Shown piece after piece: positions 19,111-29,552 of a stretch of 64,000 nucleotides of DNA. Below the pieces are notes generated by a model. It was given only the letters and a program-made list of their open reading frames with translations. It made no database searches and was not told the origin of the DNA. This DNA comes from Nitzschia sp. DOCU1 (Eukaryota; Bacillariophyta; Bacillariophyceae; Bacillariales; Bacillariaceae): positions 2,224,549 through 2,288,548 of the forward strand of contig OX595990.1 in the NCBI GenBank assembly GCA_951394045.1, given 5' to 3'. The first letter of the stretch is position 1. Each line of letters begins with the position of its first letter. Position numbers and translations under genes: made by a program.

Positions 19111-22100
19111 TCATGGTTCGACCTCAATGCTGGGCTCGGTTGCAACCAAGTCAACTGAGGAAATCTGCCTGGTGCCATCTCCAGTCAGTACTGAACTGCC
19201 CAGTCCCTCAGACTCAAATTGAGACTCACGACCGTAAGGACTAAGATGCTGCATCATGTCATTAGCCTTGCGGAAGGCTTCCATTTCTTTGTATACCTGG
19301 ACGGCAGTCTGGAAATATTGACCCGCCCAGAATCCTTCCTTAAGGACGGAGGCGCACATCTCAGCGCAACGTTCGTTCGCGAGGGCGTTGTCATTTCGAA
19401 AGCCATTACGTGCAGCCGTTGTTATAGCCTTGTCAAACAACATGCGGGATTCTTCTGGCTTGTGCAACATTGCTGCCTTTTCTGCTTGGAGAATATACAA
19501 AATGTGAACGCAATTGACATTACCAGCATCGACCCACTTCTTTACCTTCATGACCGCCTTGAGAGCAGTCTTTCTCCATTTGCGCCTCCCTCGGCGCACC
19601 ATTTCAAAAGCCGCGACACCTTCAAACAAGGTATTTCGCCAAATGATGGGGCTTCCCGGGTTCACGGTTGCAACCGCACTGGCGGGACCGATCAGCTTAG
19701 CTGCAAGATCGTAGTCTCGAAAATAGACGGCAAGTTGTAGGCGATGACACTGCACCTGAGCTCGAAGTGGAGCATTGCTTTCCTTGTCAGCGATTTTGAG
19801 CATAGACGTATAGTCCATCACTTCTCCCGTTAGAGTAACAGGATCGCTGGAGCCACCCATAAGATTCAAAACAGTTTGCCAGGTCAAAGAGAGGAATTGT
19901 AGCTGCAAGGATTGATTGTATTCTTCCATCTGGTGCGCATATTCCCGCATATTCGCTTCAAGGTCGACTAAGGGCTTGCCAGTACAAAAGCAGAAAAAGC
20001 AGTACATCACAATGTTCATGAAACCGTAATGAAGATCTCCTGTTCCGACTCCAATATTGTACCCGGTCAGCATCCAATTACGACACACATGCAGCGAACT
20101 TGACCAAGGCATCACGAATCCATAGCCAATGGCGATCGGCGCGTACTCCGTGTTCATGAGATTCTGATTTTTTGCAAGATCGATGGCGATCTGGCAAGTC
20201 GTTTTAGCAGCTTCAGCATAGCCCATGGCCATCTCCACAACAGCATAAATCGACAAACACTTCGCCGTATCCTTTGATACGCCGTACTTCAATGACCAGC
20301 GCAGCGTCTTCAGAATTGTACAAAAATGCAGATCTGGATTGGCAGCGTACAACGATGAATTTACATAAGAGAGAATGTCCAACGCAACCAATTTGTTCTT
20401 GTCTTTCATTTCACCCTTCTCGAACAGGCTCTTCAACGGAAGTTTTCTCAAAAGCAGTTTCGTCTTGATCAACCCATCGACAATCCCAAGCTTCCCCGAG
20501 TTCTTGTTGAACTTGACTCCTAGTTGATTTAGTATGTCAAGCGATAGATCGATTGCTTCGAGGTGTTTGTGTTCGTTCACACAAAGCATCGTGATCAATG
20601 TAGAGTATGCTGTAACCTTGTCGAAAATTGGCCGATTCTTCTGGGACAAAACTTTGTCGATGTGCTCTCGCAGAATATCCCACTTCCCGTTGGAATACTC
20701 TGCTTTGATTAGCCGATTATACAATCTTAAACAGAGATCATAGTACGTTGACCATCGCTCCGAGCCTGGAATCAGATCAATTGCTACCCGAAAGTAGGTC
20801 GAAGCGGCACCAAACGCTGATGATTCTAGAGCCTTGTCCCCCGCTTCGCTGTTGAGGGCGATTAGAAGCTTCACCTCGTCGTCGTCGCCGGATATAAGTC
20901 CCCTACCATCGTTGAAAAGATCCACGATAGTAAACAATAGCCCCTGATAGTCAAATTTTGACCGATTAGCATAGAGAATGCGCGCAATTCGTAGTTCGAA
21001 TTGATGGTCTGAAGAATCGTCATTCAGTGTATAGGCAGCTAGCTCGATTTGGGAATGGGCAAAACAAAACGAGCGGTGGGAGCCTTGACCCAGAAACGAC
21101 TCCAAGAGACCTTCTTTGACAAGATATTCTAGTGTCTCGGTGCATGTTCGCTTGGTCTCAGTTACATGGTCCGTCTTTGAGAAGGTTGTATTTTTCACTG
21201 GGGGACTATGGGACAGTTCTTCAGCGACAATAGTGATGACATCCTCGCTGAAGCTTCCACCGAGGCCCGAGCCAATTTTCAGGATATGACTTGCGTCGCT
21301 AGAGAGACTTCCTATTTTCTTCAGAAGAACAGCAAGGACATTGCTCGAAACCATTGTACTTTCACGGATTTCAGCCTCATCCCAGCGCCATTTCGTTGTC
21401 CCCAGGTTGTATGTAAGAAGGCCAGTGTCGCGCAACGCCGTCAGGAATTGAATCATGAAGAAAGCGTTCCCATCTACTCTACCATGCACAATTTTGGCAA
21501 GATCTTTCACTCGGGAAGGATCTTCACCCAGAAGATCACCAACAAATTCTAAAACTGTCTCTGGAGCGAGATTGCCAATAATCAAAGACGTGATATCTTT
21601 CTTGATTTCGGATTGGAGGCTTTGGATCAATTTCCAAGCCTCATGCGACTCATCGACCTCATCATCACGATAGGTGACAACAAGCAATAGCGCGCTATCC
21701 AGACTTGCATCTGAGAGAAGCATTTTCATTAGTTTCAGAGAAGCAGGATCGATCCATTGGATATCATCTAGGGCAAGGACCAGCTTATGGTCAGGCTGGC
21801 AAATAGCACGAAAGAAGCGCTGTAGAAGAAACTTGAATTTCTGTTCCGACTTGACGACGTTGTAGTCAAGCGGCTGCCGCACTTCTTCTTCGGTCGCGGA
21901 GGTACGATCTCCTGCTTCGTATACGAGCTCGCCAATATTGGGGATCAAGTCCAGCAGTAGCTTGTAGTCAGATTGCACCGCACGTACAATATTGTACCGG
22001 ATTCTTGAAGAATATAGCTCGTGCGATCGAACATCGGTACAGAGCTGAGTTAAAGCTGCAACAAAAGCCGAATATGGCACGGAATGGTGCTGTTCAAACT

Positions 22101-22596
22101 TTCCTGATACAAAGAGAACGCTTTTGTCGTTTCCTTGTAACCGAGATCCAAATGCCTTGACCAGGGCCGACTTGCCAGTCCCGCTTCTGCCTCGTATTGT
22201 AACCAGGTTGGATGATGGTGGTGCCTGGTGCTTCTTGTTATCTCCTGTCTTCTTTCCAAGCCGCCGAAATGCCTGGTGTAGAGCGTCTAACTCTGACTCC
22301 CGACCATACAAACCAAGGGATGAGAACTTGAGAGAGTTGAGCTCGTTGAATGCTGCATTGGAACCCGCCGATAGTCTACTTGTTCGCCGCGGCTGGTGCG
22401 TCGTATTTCGGAAGGAACTGTTGAGGGATCCACTTCCGAGGGTGCTGTTGCTTCGGAAACTTCGAAAATAGTCACCACCACTGATGCTAGCAGTACCAGA
22501 ATCGGCCCTCGATGCATGAGAAGTCGAAGCGTCCGAAAAGTCACGACTGGAGGATGGTGCAGTTTGCTTGTCCTCATCTCCTACAGAAATTCCCAT
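19111..22596 (-). CDS. STAND-class AAA_16-type ATPase with helical-repeat C-terminus
   Basis: A 1161-residue intronless protein starting at ATG 22596. The first 95 residues are Ser-rich and disordered. The NTPase starts at LYGRESELDALHQAF, with Walker A RGRSGTGKSALVKAF near residue 138 and Walker B LVLALDDIQW near 273. The run GRESEL...GxSGxGKS...DDIQW is typical of the STAND ATPases linked to signalling kinases and adenylyl cyclases (AAA_16). The C-terminal 600 residues are helical, TPR-like, with no kinase, cyclase or receiver domain, so the protein looks like a free signalling scaffold. Paralogous families of this type are known in diatoms. Partner and signal are unknown. Confidence 0.8.
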   Translation of the reverse strand: MGISVGDEDKQTAPSSSRDFSDASTSHASRADSGTASISGGDYFRSFRSNSTLGSGSLNSSFRNTTHQPRRTSRLSAGSNAAFNELNSLKFSSLGLYGRESELDALHQAFRRLGKKTGDNKKHQAPPSSNLVTIRGRSGTGKSALVKAFGSRLQGNDKSVLFVSGKFEQHHSVPYSAFVAALTQLCTDVRSHELYSSRIRYNIVRAVQSDYKLLLDLIPNIGELVYEAGDRTSATEEEVRQPLDYNVVKSEQKFKFLLQRFFRAICQPDHKLVLALDDIQWIDPASLKLMKMLLSDASLDSALLLVVTYRDDEVDESHEAWKLIQSLQSEIKKDITSLIIGNLAPETVLEFVGDLLGEDPSRVKDLAKIVHGRVDGNAFFMIQFLTALRDTGLLTYNLGTTKWRWDEAEIRESTMVSSNVLAVLLKKIGSLSSDASHILKIGSGLGGSFSEDVITIVAEELSHSPPVKNTTFSKTDHVTETKRTCTETLEYLVKEGLLESFLGQGSHRSFCFAHSQIELAAYTLNDDSSDHQFELRIARILYANRSKFDYQGLLFTIVDLFNDGRGLISGDDDEVKLLIALNSEAGDKALESSAFGAASTYFRVAIDLIPGSERWSTYYDLCLRLYNRLIKAEYSNGKWDILREHIDKVLSQKNRPIFDKVTAYSTLITMLCVNEHKHLEAIDLSLDILNQLGVKFNKNSGKLGIVDGLIKTKLLLRKLPLKSLFEKGEMKDKNKLVALDILSYVNSSLYAANPDLHFCTILKTLRWSLKYGVSKDTAKCLSIYAVVEMAMGYAEAAKTTCQIAIDLAKNQNLMNTEYAPIAIGYGFVMPWSSSLHVCRNWMLTGYNIGVGTGDLHYGFMNIVMYCFFCFCTGKPLVDLEANMREYAHQMEEYNQSLQLQFLSLTWQTVLNLMGGSSDPVTLTGEVMDYTSMLKIADKESNAPLRAQVQCHRLQLAVYFRDYDLAAKLIGPASAVATVNPGSPIIWRNTLFEGVAAFEMVRRGRRKWRKTALKAVMKVKKWVDAGNVNCVHILYILQAEKAAMLHKPEESRMLFDKAITTAARNGFRNDNALANERCAEMCASVLKEGFWAGQYFQTAVQVYKEMEAFRKANDMMQHLSPYGRESQFESEGLGSSVLTGDGTRQISSVDLVATEPSIEVEP

Positions 22597-24199
22597 CCTT
22601 GTGGCAAATCGTTGTCTCCATGAATCTATTCCTTTTGTTGTTCTGAGGCAATCGTAATGGCAACCACGTTGTTACTGTACATAGTATGTTGTTGCGATGC
22701 GGGTCCCACATCCGCCAATTCTGGTCACCCTCGCGCTCCACCAACGAGATCGTTTGTCGACTTCGGACGTCGCGCTGCGGGCGAGGGGCGGAAAGATCTT
22801 CTGGGCGGCGAAGGGCTATCAAATTTGTGGGAGGTTTGGGAGTTTGGTTGCACGCAACCACGTATGACAGGCGCATACGACACTAAACATTTATGGTGGT
22901 CGGAGAAGTCAATACCGGGAACTATTACGCATGCTTCATGAAAACGATTCCTTCGCACGGTGAATGCCATGAAAGGATAGAGTAGTCGTCGATAGCCACC
23001 ACCACTCCGCTAGCTACTACTCTTGTTCACTGCTTTCACCTACAGCACCAGTAACCCTCCTCCTCGCCCCCTCCAATCCGTGGTGGCGTAGTGGAGGTTG
23101 TTATTCTATACTGTCTCGCTACTAGTACCTACTAGTACAAATAGTAGTAGCTCGTATTCACCCCGGCAGTAGTAGTACTACCAGTAGTACAATTCGAGCC
23201 ACATCACCAGCACTGCCTCTGCTTCTGAAAAAAATAGACGGGGACATTCATGTTCAGCAAGAATTAGCAACAGGACGACTGAATTTCTTCTGGTACACTC
23301 TGTCGTAGTAGTATTGTGGATGTTGTGGTTGTTTTGATGATTCTGCTTTATTTTTTGACAGCAAGAACTGACAACGAACCATCATTGAAAAGAAACAGGC
23401 TGCTAAACCAGCAACAGACGCCTTGCTTCTCCCCTTGTGATATAGCCCTAATAGTGGTACCCTGTAGGAGTAATAGGCTCGGGGAAGAGCTACCACTATC
23501 GTACTACCACCACCAGCACCACAAGACGAGCGACGGCAACGCGTACCGTACCAGCGGGTAAAATAGATGTACCAGGTATCGTACACTTGCTGTTGCTGTT
23601 GCGATTGTACGATATTGATGTTGAAATTCAAAGCACAAAATACTTTAGAGACTTTTGTCTCCCTGTCGTCGTCCAGGAAATAAGTGCTGTAGTCTTGGGT
23701 CGGCCTATCAATCGGACGGCATTCTCATCATCTCAGCCAGACTGGTGATATTTTTTAATCTTGGTGGCGGGCGGGGTTTCTGAGTTCCAAAAGTTCGTCC
23801 GATTCTGTGTCCCGTTTCAACCTGTTGACTCACCACGCAATAATTTGATGCCCGGAGTAAATAAGGTGCACCCCAGAATTCTTATATGTGCCTTGTCGAT
23901 CATGTATCATTAGGGAGCGTGTTGACGCTTGGTTGCATTGCCCCTCAACCGGGCTTATGCCAGAGGGAACAGGAAACGAAAGAACTCCAGAACGATTGCG
24001 ACAGAAGGGAGAAAAAGAGAGAAACACCGATGATCGACGGGAACGGCACTTCATTCGCTACTACAGAGCACATGAATAGAGGAGCAGTTTAGAACGCTTT
24101 GGCTACAATTTCACGCCCTCATCAGTGATTTTATGTGCTCTCGACTGCCACTGCAAGCCTTTCGCTCTATTAGTACTACGCAGACTCCAAGCAGCAACA
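22597..24199. other. 1.6-kb intergenic region with TAG/CTA-rich simple sequence
   Basis: The region separates two divergent genes. At 23000-23215 it is dense in ACTAGT-, TAGTAG- and GTAGTA-like short repeats. A 125-codon open stretch on the minus strand (23254-23631) is low complexity and lacks protein-like character. No RNA gene was recognised. Confidence 0.5.
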
Positions 24200-25444
24200 A
24201 TGGGGAAGAGTGGAAAGATCAAAGTTACGGAGAAGAAGCTTGACGCCTTCGACAAGTGGTTTGAATCCATACATGAGCGAGGGAGCGCGAAAGATGATCC
24301 AGAGGAGTGTCCCAAGGAGGACGGCGGGAAAGCCGCCGTGAGCGGCGATCCTGCTGAAGGGACTGAAAGAAAGGAAAGGAAGAAAAAGGCAGAATACAAA
24401 CCCAAACATATGGGAACAGTGGACAAGCTTCTCAGTGGACAGTCCATTTTTGATTCGGCAACTAGAGAACGAGCGCTGCAAGCTCGAGCAAGGGCACAAA
24501 AGGCGAAGTCTGAAAGCGACCAAACCGGTGAAGATTCTTCAGGCCGACGACGATTCGCAAAAGAAAGCCTGAACAGATTTCTCAATGGCCTCGGTGAAGA
24601 CTCGTTGGACGATTATGATTTGTTCTCAAAACGAACCAACACGGGGTCGTCGCTTGAATCCAGCCCCACTGGACGGGGCAACACTAACTCGCTCCGTTCC
24701 AGCCGCCATTCCCGAACAACAAAACTTCTACCCAAGCCTCCGACGGGTCGCTTGCCAAGGATCGGTAGTCGCGACGAGCTTGGATCTTCAAGCTGTCATG
24801 TGAGAAGGACCAGTAGTCGTGACGAGCTTGGATCATCAAGTTGCCATGCTGTGAGAAGGACCGGCAGTCGCGACGAGCTTGGATCTTCAAGTTCTCATGT
24901 GCGAAGAACCCGTGTCTCATCTCGTATTGAGGACGAACTTGGCCTGTCGAGTTTGCATACAAGAAGGCAGCGGGCACTGGCATCGCCCAAATTTGGATCC
25001 TTTGATTCCGCACTACCACCAAAGCCCTCGGGGCTTCCTCGCTACCCATCTGCTGACGATGGCTTCGGCAAAATCACGTATCATAACCAAAAGTGGGCGG
25101 TGGACAAAGGTGGGACCCCACCTACTTCGCCTGATACCTCCTCAACATCCTCTCGCAGAAGCCGTTGTCAGATGACGATTACACCTTCACCGCATGACGA
25201 TGATAAAGTCGTTATCGAACTAGACAAAGAAACGCTGATCAGCCTGCTATCCGCGAAGGCAGCTTCCCCCATAGCACCGGAACTAAGTGTAGCTCCCAGA
25301 GCTAAGAGAAGTAGCGTGGGTCAACAAAGTCGGATGGCTGGTACCAAGCGACCGTCAAACCGCAACGGCATGACCAGAAAGCCATCTGGTGGTGACTTAG
25401 AAAAGGATTTCCTTTCCTGCAAAATGAAAGAGCTAAAGTTCTAA
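24200..25444 (+). CDS. Ser/Arg-rich unknown protein with internal tandem repeats
   Basis: A 414-residue protein; the frame is open upstream only through a GTG, and ATG 24200 (MGKSGKIKV) follows a short leader. The N-terminal 130 residues are charged and probably helical (KLDAFDKWFESIHERG). At about residues 185-255 a unit of 16-22 residues built on SRDELGSSSxHVRRT occurs four times, the last copy diverged. The C-terminus is basic and Ser-rich. No enzyme motif is seen. Repeated Arg-Arg-Thr/Ser sites could be phosphorylation targets of AGC-type kinases, which is a guess. The gene converges on the membrane hydrolase, with only 37 bp between their stops. Confidence 0.65.
   Translation: MGKSGKIKVTEKKLDAFDKWFESIHERGSAKDDPEECPKEDGGKAAVSGDPAEGTERKERKKKAEYKPKHMGTVDKLLSGQSIFDSATRERALQARARAQKAKSESDQTGEDSSGRRRFAKESLNRFLNGLGEDSLDDYDLFSKRTNTGSSLESSPTGRGNTNSLRSSRHSRTTKLLPKPPTGRLPRIGSRDELGSSSCHVRRTSSRDELGSSSCHAVRRTGSRDELGSSSSHVRRTRVSSRIEDELGLSSLHTRRQRALASPKFGSFDSALPPKPSGLPRYPSADDGFGKITYHNQKWAVDKGGTPPTSPDTSSTSSRRSRCQMTITPSPHDDDKVVIELDKETLISLLSAKAASPIAPELSVAPRAKRSSVGQQSRMAGTKRPSNRNGMTRKPSGGDLEKDFLSCKMKELKF
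24763..24960 (+). repeat. tandem repeat within the Ser-rich protein gene
   Basis: Units of 48 and 51 bp starting near 24763, 24811 and 24862 share the core GTCGxGACGAGCTTGGATC; a fourth, diverged unit follows. Two unit lengths differing by one codon keep the frame. Confidence 0.75.
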
Positions 25445-25481
25445 ATCCAGGCCCGTTCTACCATTGCTATTATTAGTACTC

Positions 25482-28304
25482 TTAGCATTCCGCACTGATT
25501 CTCCGACATTCGTCATCCACGCAGGGATCAATGATCCTTCCAGTATTGGTGAATTCCTCAATCTGGGAGATGAGGGCTTCATCCAACCGCACACAAAAGT
25601 GTACCTGGTTGTCCGGCGCCTGGGTATCGTCAAGTGGCAAAGCGCTGTACTCCTTTTCATAGAGAAGTTCAGTGAGTGTCACATCAGGTCCAATCCATGT
25701 AGCATTTGTAGCTGCTGGTAGTGTCTCAACATTGTAGACTCGACGCGGATTGCTGGGAAGAGTGGCTCCGTGCATGGCACGGGCCATAGCTTCGGCGGCA
25801 CTTGTCGGGACAACAGGATCCCCCAACCCAGCTTGAAGCAAGATGCGAGGCAACGGTTCAAGGAGCGGTTCAGCCAAGAGGCCCGACGCTTCCACCGAAT
25901 CCCAGCCCATTTGCACCAAGCTCAGTAGTATTCGAACATGACGATTGTTGTAGAAGTTTAGGAGCATAAGTTGATCGTATCCAACAAAGTCCAGCGAGCG
26001 AGTCATGACCAGAGCAAACGGTGTCCCAGGAACTCCAAGAATACCCCGATCAATCAGCTTGGTTGTTCCTGCCAGCGCCATGTAGCCACCACCAAGAATG
26101 CCTCCTTGTGAAATGCCATAAAAGACTGATGCCGGCTTCTCCTGTCTAAAAGTGGGCAATGTACTTCCTCCTATTCGCAACCACGTCAAGAGTCCATTCT
26201 GACAGAAGTGCTGAAATGCCAATTTGTTGGCAAGCCCTTGGATTAAATTGTCTCGCACACTTCGAAAGAGGTTGGGTTGTCCAATCAGGGTTTTGATGAC
26301 AACAGGCAAGTCAAATACTGACATGCCCCGCCAATCCATTGCGAATAGTAGATATCCATTCTTGTTGGCCATTTGCGATAAAAAATCGTCATGGATCTCA
26401 CCTCGATGATAGAAAAGCCCATGCCCATATTCCATAATCGCTCGCAACGGTCGACCGTCTTGTTGCCCCAGCGCGGCTCTTTGGATGCTACAAGGAACTT
26501 GGATGATTGCCTTGGCTTGACCAAGCCGAAGAGACTGAGGATGCTCCAGCGCCCATGGGTCCAAGGCCGACGACCGCCTCGAGACATGTTTCAAGAACCA
26601 AGGCACGTCGATTCGCACATGCAAAGTCCGAGCAATAACTACACCCTCGTCTTGGCAAGAAAACTCTTCTTCCTTCAATAGATCAACATGATCCCTCCAC
26701 TTCCAACTGGGTCGGTTCAAATGTGCCAAAGTGGCATCTCGAACCGCACGGGTTGTCCCGATTTGCGCTTCTGCCGATGCAGTTACAAAGTCAAACAAGA
26801 GCTGAATGTCTTGCAAATCTTGAGCGACACTTCGGGAATCAGAGGCCATCCAATCCGCTGCTTCCTTTAAGGCTGGTACGACTTGATTCATATACCGATT
26901 GCGTCGTTCCGAGTTGGAGGCTTGCAACAACTCTTTCATGCCAGGTGTAGGTGGAAACAGTTTTCCGTTTGCATCCGCCGCCTGTTGGACTATCACAGCA
27001 TAGTGCGTGGCATGATGTAATGGACGCGCGGGAATTACCATGACCAGTGGCCGATCCGGATCCAAATAATCGATTTCGGCAGAATGTGGCACCAAAATCT
27101 TGGTGTCAACGTTGAGCAGCAAAGTGATGGAATTTCGGGTGACTGAATACTCGATACGTTCGGGTCCTTGTAACTCTACCCGATTGTCGACATTGTTTTC
27201 ATGTGCTTCTTTGAGACCTTCCATGTAGAACAAAATGGGCGCCATGGTACTGAATCCGTCCAAGTCTTCGTTCAAAAAGCTAGGATGAAAGGGAATGCCA
27301 CCTCGCAGCGGTGGTAAGCCTTTTAAATCTACCCGCCATCCAGTGACAGTGGACGGGTCAGGACGCATGTGATGAAAGGAGGGAAAGGGGAGTGCACATT
27401 CCGTGGCGTCCAAGTCGTCGCATTGTTGTGGGAAAGTTGTTAGTGGCCAGGGTCCAAAGTGTGAAATGGCAGAAAAGATACACAGGACATGCAAGGCTAG
27501 GACCAATGCATTTCCCACATAAAAGGCACGATACAATCGTCGATGCGTCGCATCGGGTAGTGTCTCTTGTTCCATAAACGTCGGTCGCCACTCCCGATAT
27601 GCTGGAGACAAGTGCTTGGCGCTACGAACCGACACTGCCCCTAGACCAATTCCAATGCGTAGGACCACAATGATCCAGCCAATGACTTGCAATAGACGTA
27701 GCGCCCGTACTTCACTCCTCCACTCGTACACCCAATCCCCATCCACATCCCGAAACAAAGCTTCCATGACCCCCGAAGCAACATTGGGATAGACTGCTCC
27801 ACACAAAACAATCTCCAACAACGTCAACACCGAGCAAACCACTCGAAGCAACTTCCGATGCGCAAAGCCCACCGTCGTGGTACTTTTGACATACCAAGAA
27901 GCGACTGCCAATCGGAATTGTAAATGTAATACAAAGACCCAAATGCTCCAAAAGCGCCCCGCGAACGTATGGTAGACAAAGATACTCCATCCCGCCAGCA
28001 GAGGAATTACCAGCGCGGCAGTCACTCCCACACTGAGCAAGCAGGGCTCTTCCCATCGATTCCAGACTCCCCACAGCAGTTGTTCTTCCAAAAAGGCCAA
28101 ATTGGGCAATCGCGATTGCCCATGATGTTGTTGTTGTTGTTTGACGGCTGCTGATCGCTCCTCTTCGTCGTTGTCGTCGTGTTCGTCATCATCTTCACTA
28201 TCTTCGTCGTCATCACTCCTACTTGCCAAAGCGTCTTGTGTAGTCAAATCGGTCAACTCAATGTCATCGTCGTCATCGTTTGCCGCAACTTGAGAATAGC
28301 TCAT
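25482..28304 (-). CDS. membrane-anchored alpha/beta hydrolase of unknown substrate
   Basis: A 940-residue intronless protein from ATG 28304. Order: acidic, Asp-rich cytosolic tail (1-60); four or five hydrophobic helices between about 85 and 300 (for example VGVTAALVIPLLAGWSIFVY); an ectodomain; then an alpha/beta hydrolase fold in the C-terminal half. The nucleophile elbow is YGISQGGILGG (G-x-S-x-G) near residue 730. An Asp in QAGLGDPVVP and a His in NQVHFCVRL are good candidates for the rest of the triad, in the right order and spacing. MEYGHGLF may form the oxyanion region. Esterase, lipase or peptidase activity cannot be told apart from sequence. It diverges from the small FAD protein with 334 bp between starts, so they may share a promoter. 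Confidence 0.75.
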   Translation of the reverse strand: MSYSQVAANDDDDDIELTDLTTQDALASRSDDDEDSEDDDEHDDNDEEERSAAVKQQQQHHGQSRLPNLAFLEEQLLWGVWNRWEEPCLLSVGVTAALVIPLLAGWSIFVYHTFAGRFWSIWVFVLHLQFRLAVASWYVKSTTTVGFAHRKLLRVVCSVLTLLEIVLCGAVYPNVASGVMEALFRDVDGDWVYEWRSEVRALRLLQVIGWIIVVLRIGIGLGAVSVRSAKHLSPAYREWRPTFMEQETLPDATHRRLYRAFYVGNALVLALHVLCIFSAISHFGPWPLTTFPQQCDDLDATECALPFPSFHHMRPDPSTVTGWRVDLKGLPPLRGGIPFHPSFLNEDLDGFSTMAPILFYMEGLKEAHENNVDNRVELQGPERIEYSVTRNSITLLLNVDTKILVPHSAEIDYLDPDRPLVMVIPARPLHHATHYAVIVQQAADANGKLFPPTPGMKELLQASNSERRNRYMNQVVPALKEAADWMASDSRSVAQDLQDIQLLFDFVTASAEAQIGTTRAVRDATLAHLNRPSWKWRDHVDLLKEEEFSCQDEGVVIARTLHVRIDVPWFLKHVSRRSSALDPWALEHPQSLRLGQAKAIIQVPCSIQRAALGQQDGRPLRAIMEYGHGLFYHRGEIHDDFLSQMANKNGYLLFAMDWRGMSVFDLPVVIKTLIGQPNLFRSVRDNLIQGLANKLAFQHFCQNGLLTWLRIGGSTLPTFRQEKPASVFYGISQGGILGGGYMALAGTTKLIDRGILGVPGTPFALVMTRSLDFVGYDQLMLLNFYNNRHVRILLSLVQMGWDSVEASGLLAEPLLEPLPRILLQAGLGDPVVPTSAAEAMARAMHGATLPSNPRRVYNVETLPAATNATWIGPDVTLTELLYEKEYSALPLDDTQAPDNQVHFCVRLDEALISQIEEFTNTGRIIDPCVDDECRRISAEC

Positions 28305-28638
28305 GCTGCATTGACTTTATGCTTGCTCCCACCACCACCACCAACAACAACACTATGTATACACCTGGAACGATTGGAGCTAATAGAGGGAATGGAAAAC
28401 AAAAAGGTCATTGTGTCTTATGTGGGTGGTCGTGCCTATTAATACCCAAAAATCGGAAGGAGCAAAGATCGCGCCGGCGGGAAAAAGATTTTTTCCGGGT
28501 CTCTTTCGGACGTCCGGTCCGTGAACATCCTTTCTTTAACGAACGTTCAAGGACATTCGAGAAACTCCTTCCGCTTTTGCATCCACCTTGTGAACGACAA
28601 CCACCCTTGGATCATCATAACTTCTCTCCTACAACACC

Positions 28639-29436
28639 ATGTCAACACGAGGAAAAGACAACAAACAGCACTCGGTAGCCATTATTGGGGGAGGATACGC
28701 AGGATTGACTCTGGCCAATTATCTGGTTGCTGCTACTTCCAATTTTTCTTGTCGCGTCCTGGAAGCCAAGGACGAACCGATTCCAATTGTTGGGACCATT
28801 CGACTACCGAATGCACGTCAAGTCTTGCAAGACTTGAAACTGATGTCTTCCCAAGATGATAACTCCATCTTTCCGGGTCCTACGGACTTGGTAGATCGAC
28901 AAGCCTTTCAACGACTGCTTCGAACCAGAATACGGATTGACTACTCGCGACGGATAGTCAAGGTGGTCGAAGCAGAAGAATGTCGAAGCCAACAAAATCA
29001 TGCCGACAATGGATGGAACACTTCTTATTGGCTCTGGGATGACCAAGGAAATCGACATGGTCCCTTTCATTGTGTTGTGCTAGCCACGGGTCTGTGCCTA
29101 CCGAATCATCAGACCCCAAAACTACTATTGCGCGATGCCAAGCAAAAATCTTCGTCATTGGCGGTTCTAGGCGATACCCGGTGGCAGCATGAGACGTGGT
29201 TTTGGGACTTTGGCAGGCGTCGGATCCAGAGGGGTGGAGACATTGCATTACAAGATGCCAGGGAACTAGCATTGGTGCTGCTGTTGCAACAACAAGGCCG
29301 TCCACTCGCCATTCCAACGAAATTCCGACTAAAGCCAGTGGCCAAGTGGTATCGATGGCATGCTTCCAAAGTTGCATTCCTTGGACTCCTTCTTGCCATT
29401 GGCTTTCGAATACTTTTAGGTCTGGAAAAGATATAG
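28639..29436 (+). CDS. short FAD-dependent oxidoreductase-like protein with C-terminal membrane helix
   Basis: A 265-residue protein starting at ATG 28639 with a Rossmann FAD motif VAIIGGGYAGLTLANYL (GxGxxG) near residue 13 and a strand ending in E (VLEAKDE), which binds the ribose. VVLATGL matches the ATG motif of flavin oxidoreductases, and a later segment (SLAVLGD...GGDIALQDAREL) resembles the GD-containing flavin-binding end. A hydrophobic helix (VAFLGLLLAIGFRILLGL) closes the protein. Family members usually have 370-500 residues; here the substrate domain is largely missing, so it may be a reduced paralogue or lack catalytic activity. Substrate unknown. Confidence 0.65.
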   Translation: MSTRGKDNKQHSVAIIGGGYAGLTLANYLVAATSNFSCRVLEAKDEPIPIVGTIRLPNARQVLQDLKLMSSQDDNSIFPGPTDLVDRQAFQRLLRTRIRIDYSRRIVKVVEAEECRSQQNHADNGWNTSYWLWDDQGNRHGPFHCVVLATGLCLPNHQTPKLLLRDAKQKSSSLAVLGDTRWQHETWFWDFGRRRIQRGGDIALQDARELALVLLLQQQGRPLAIPTKFRLKPVAKWYRWHASKVAFLGLLLAIGFRILLGLEKI

Positions 29437-29552
29437 GAATGGATAGTAGCGACCAGCAGTAGCCACAATAGATTTGCGTTTATTAGCATTGGCAACAGAA
29501 TAGCTAGGGTACAAATGGCAAAATCGGACACGAGAAAACCTGCCACCTTGGA

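Noticed and set aside
23254..23631. 125-codon minus-strand frame in the intergenic region
   Set aside because: Gln- and Ser-rich simple sequence in a repeat-dense stretch, no domain, alternative start codon.
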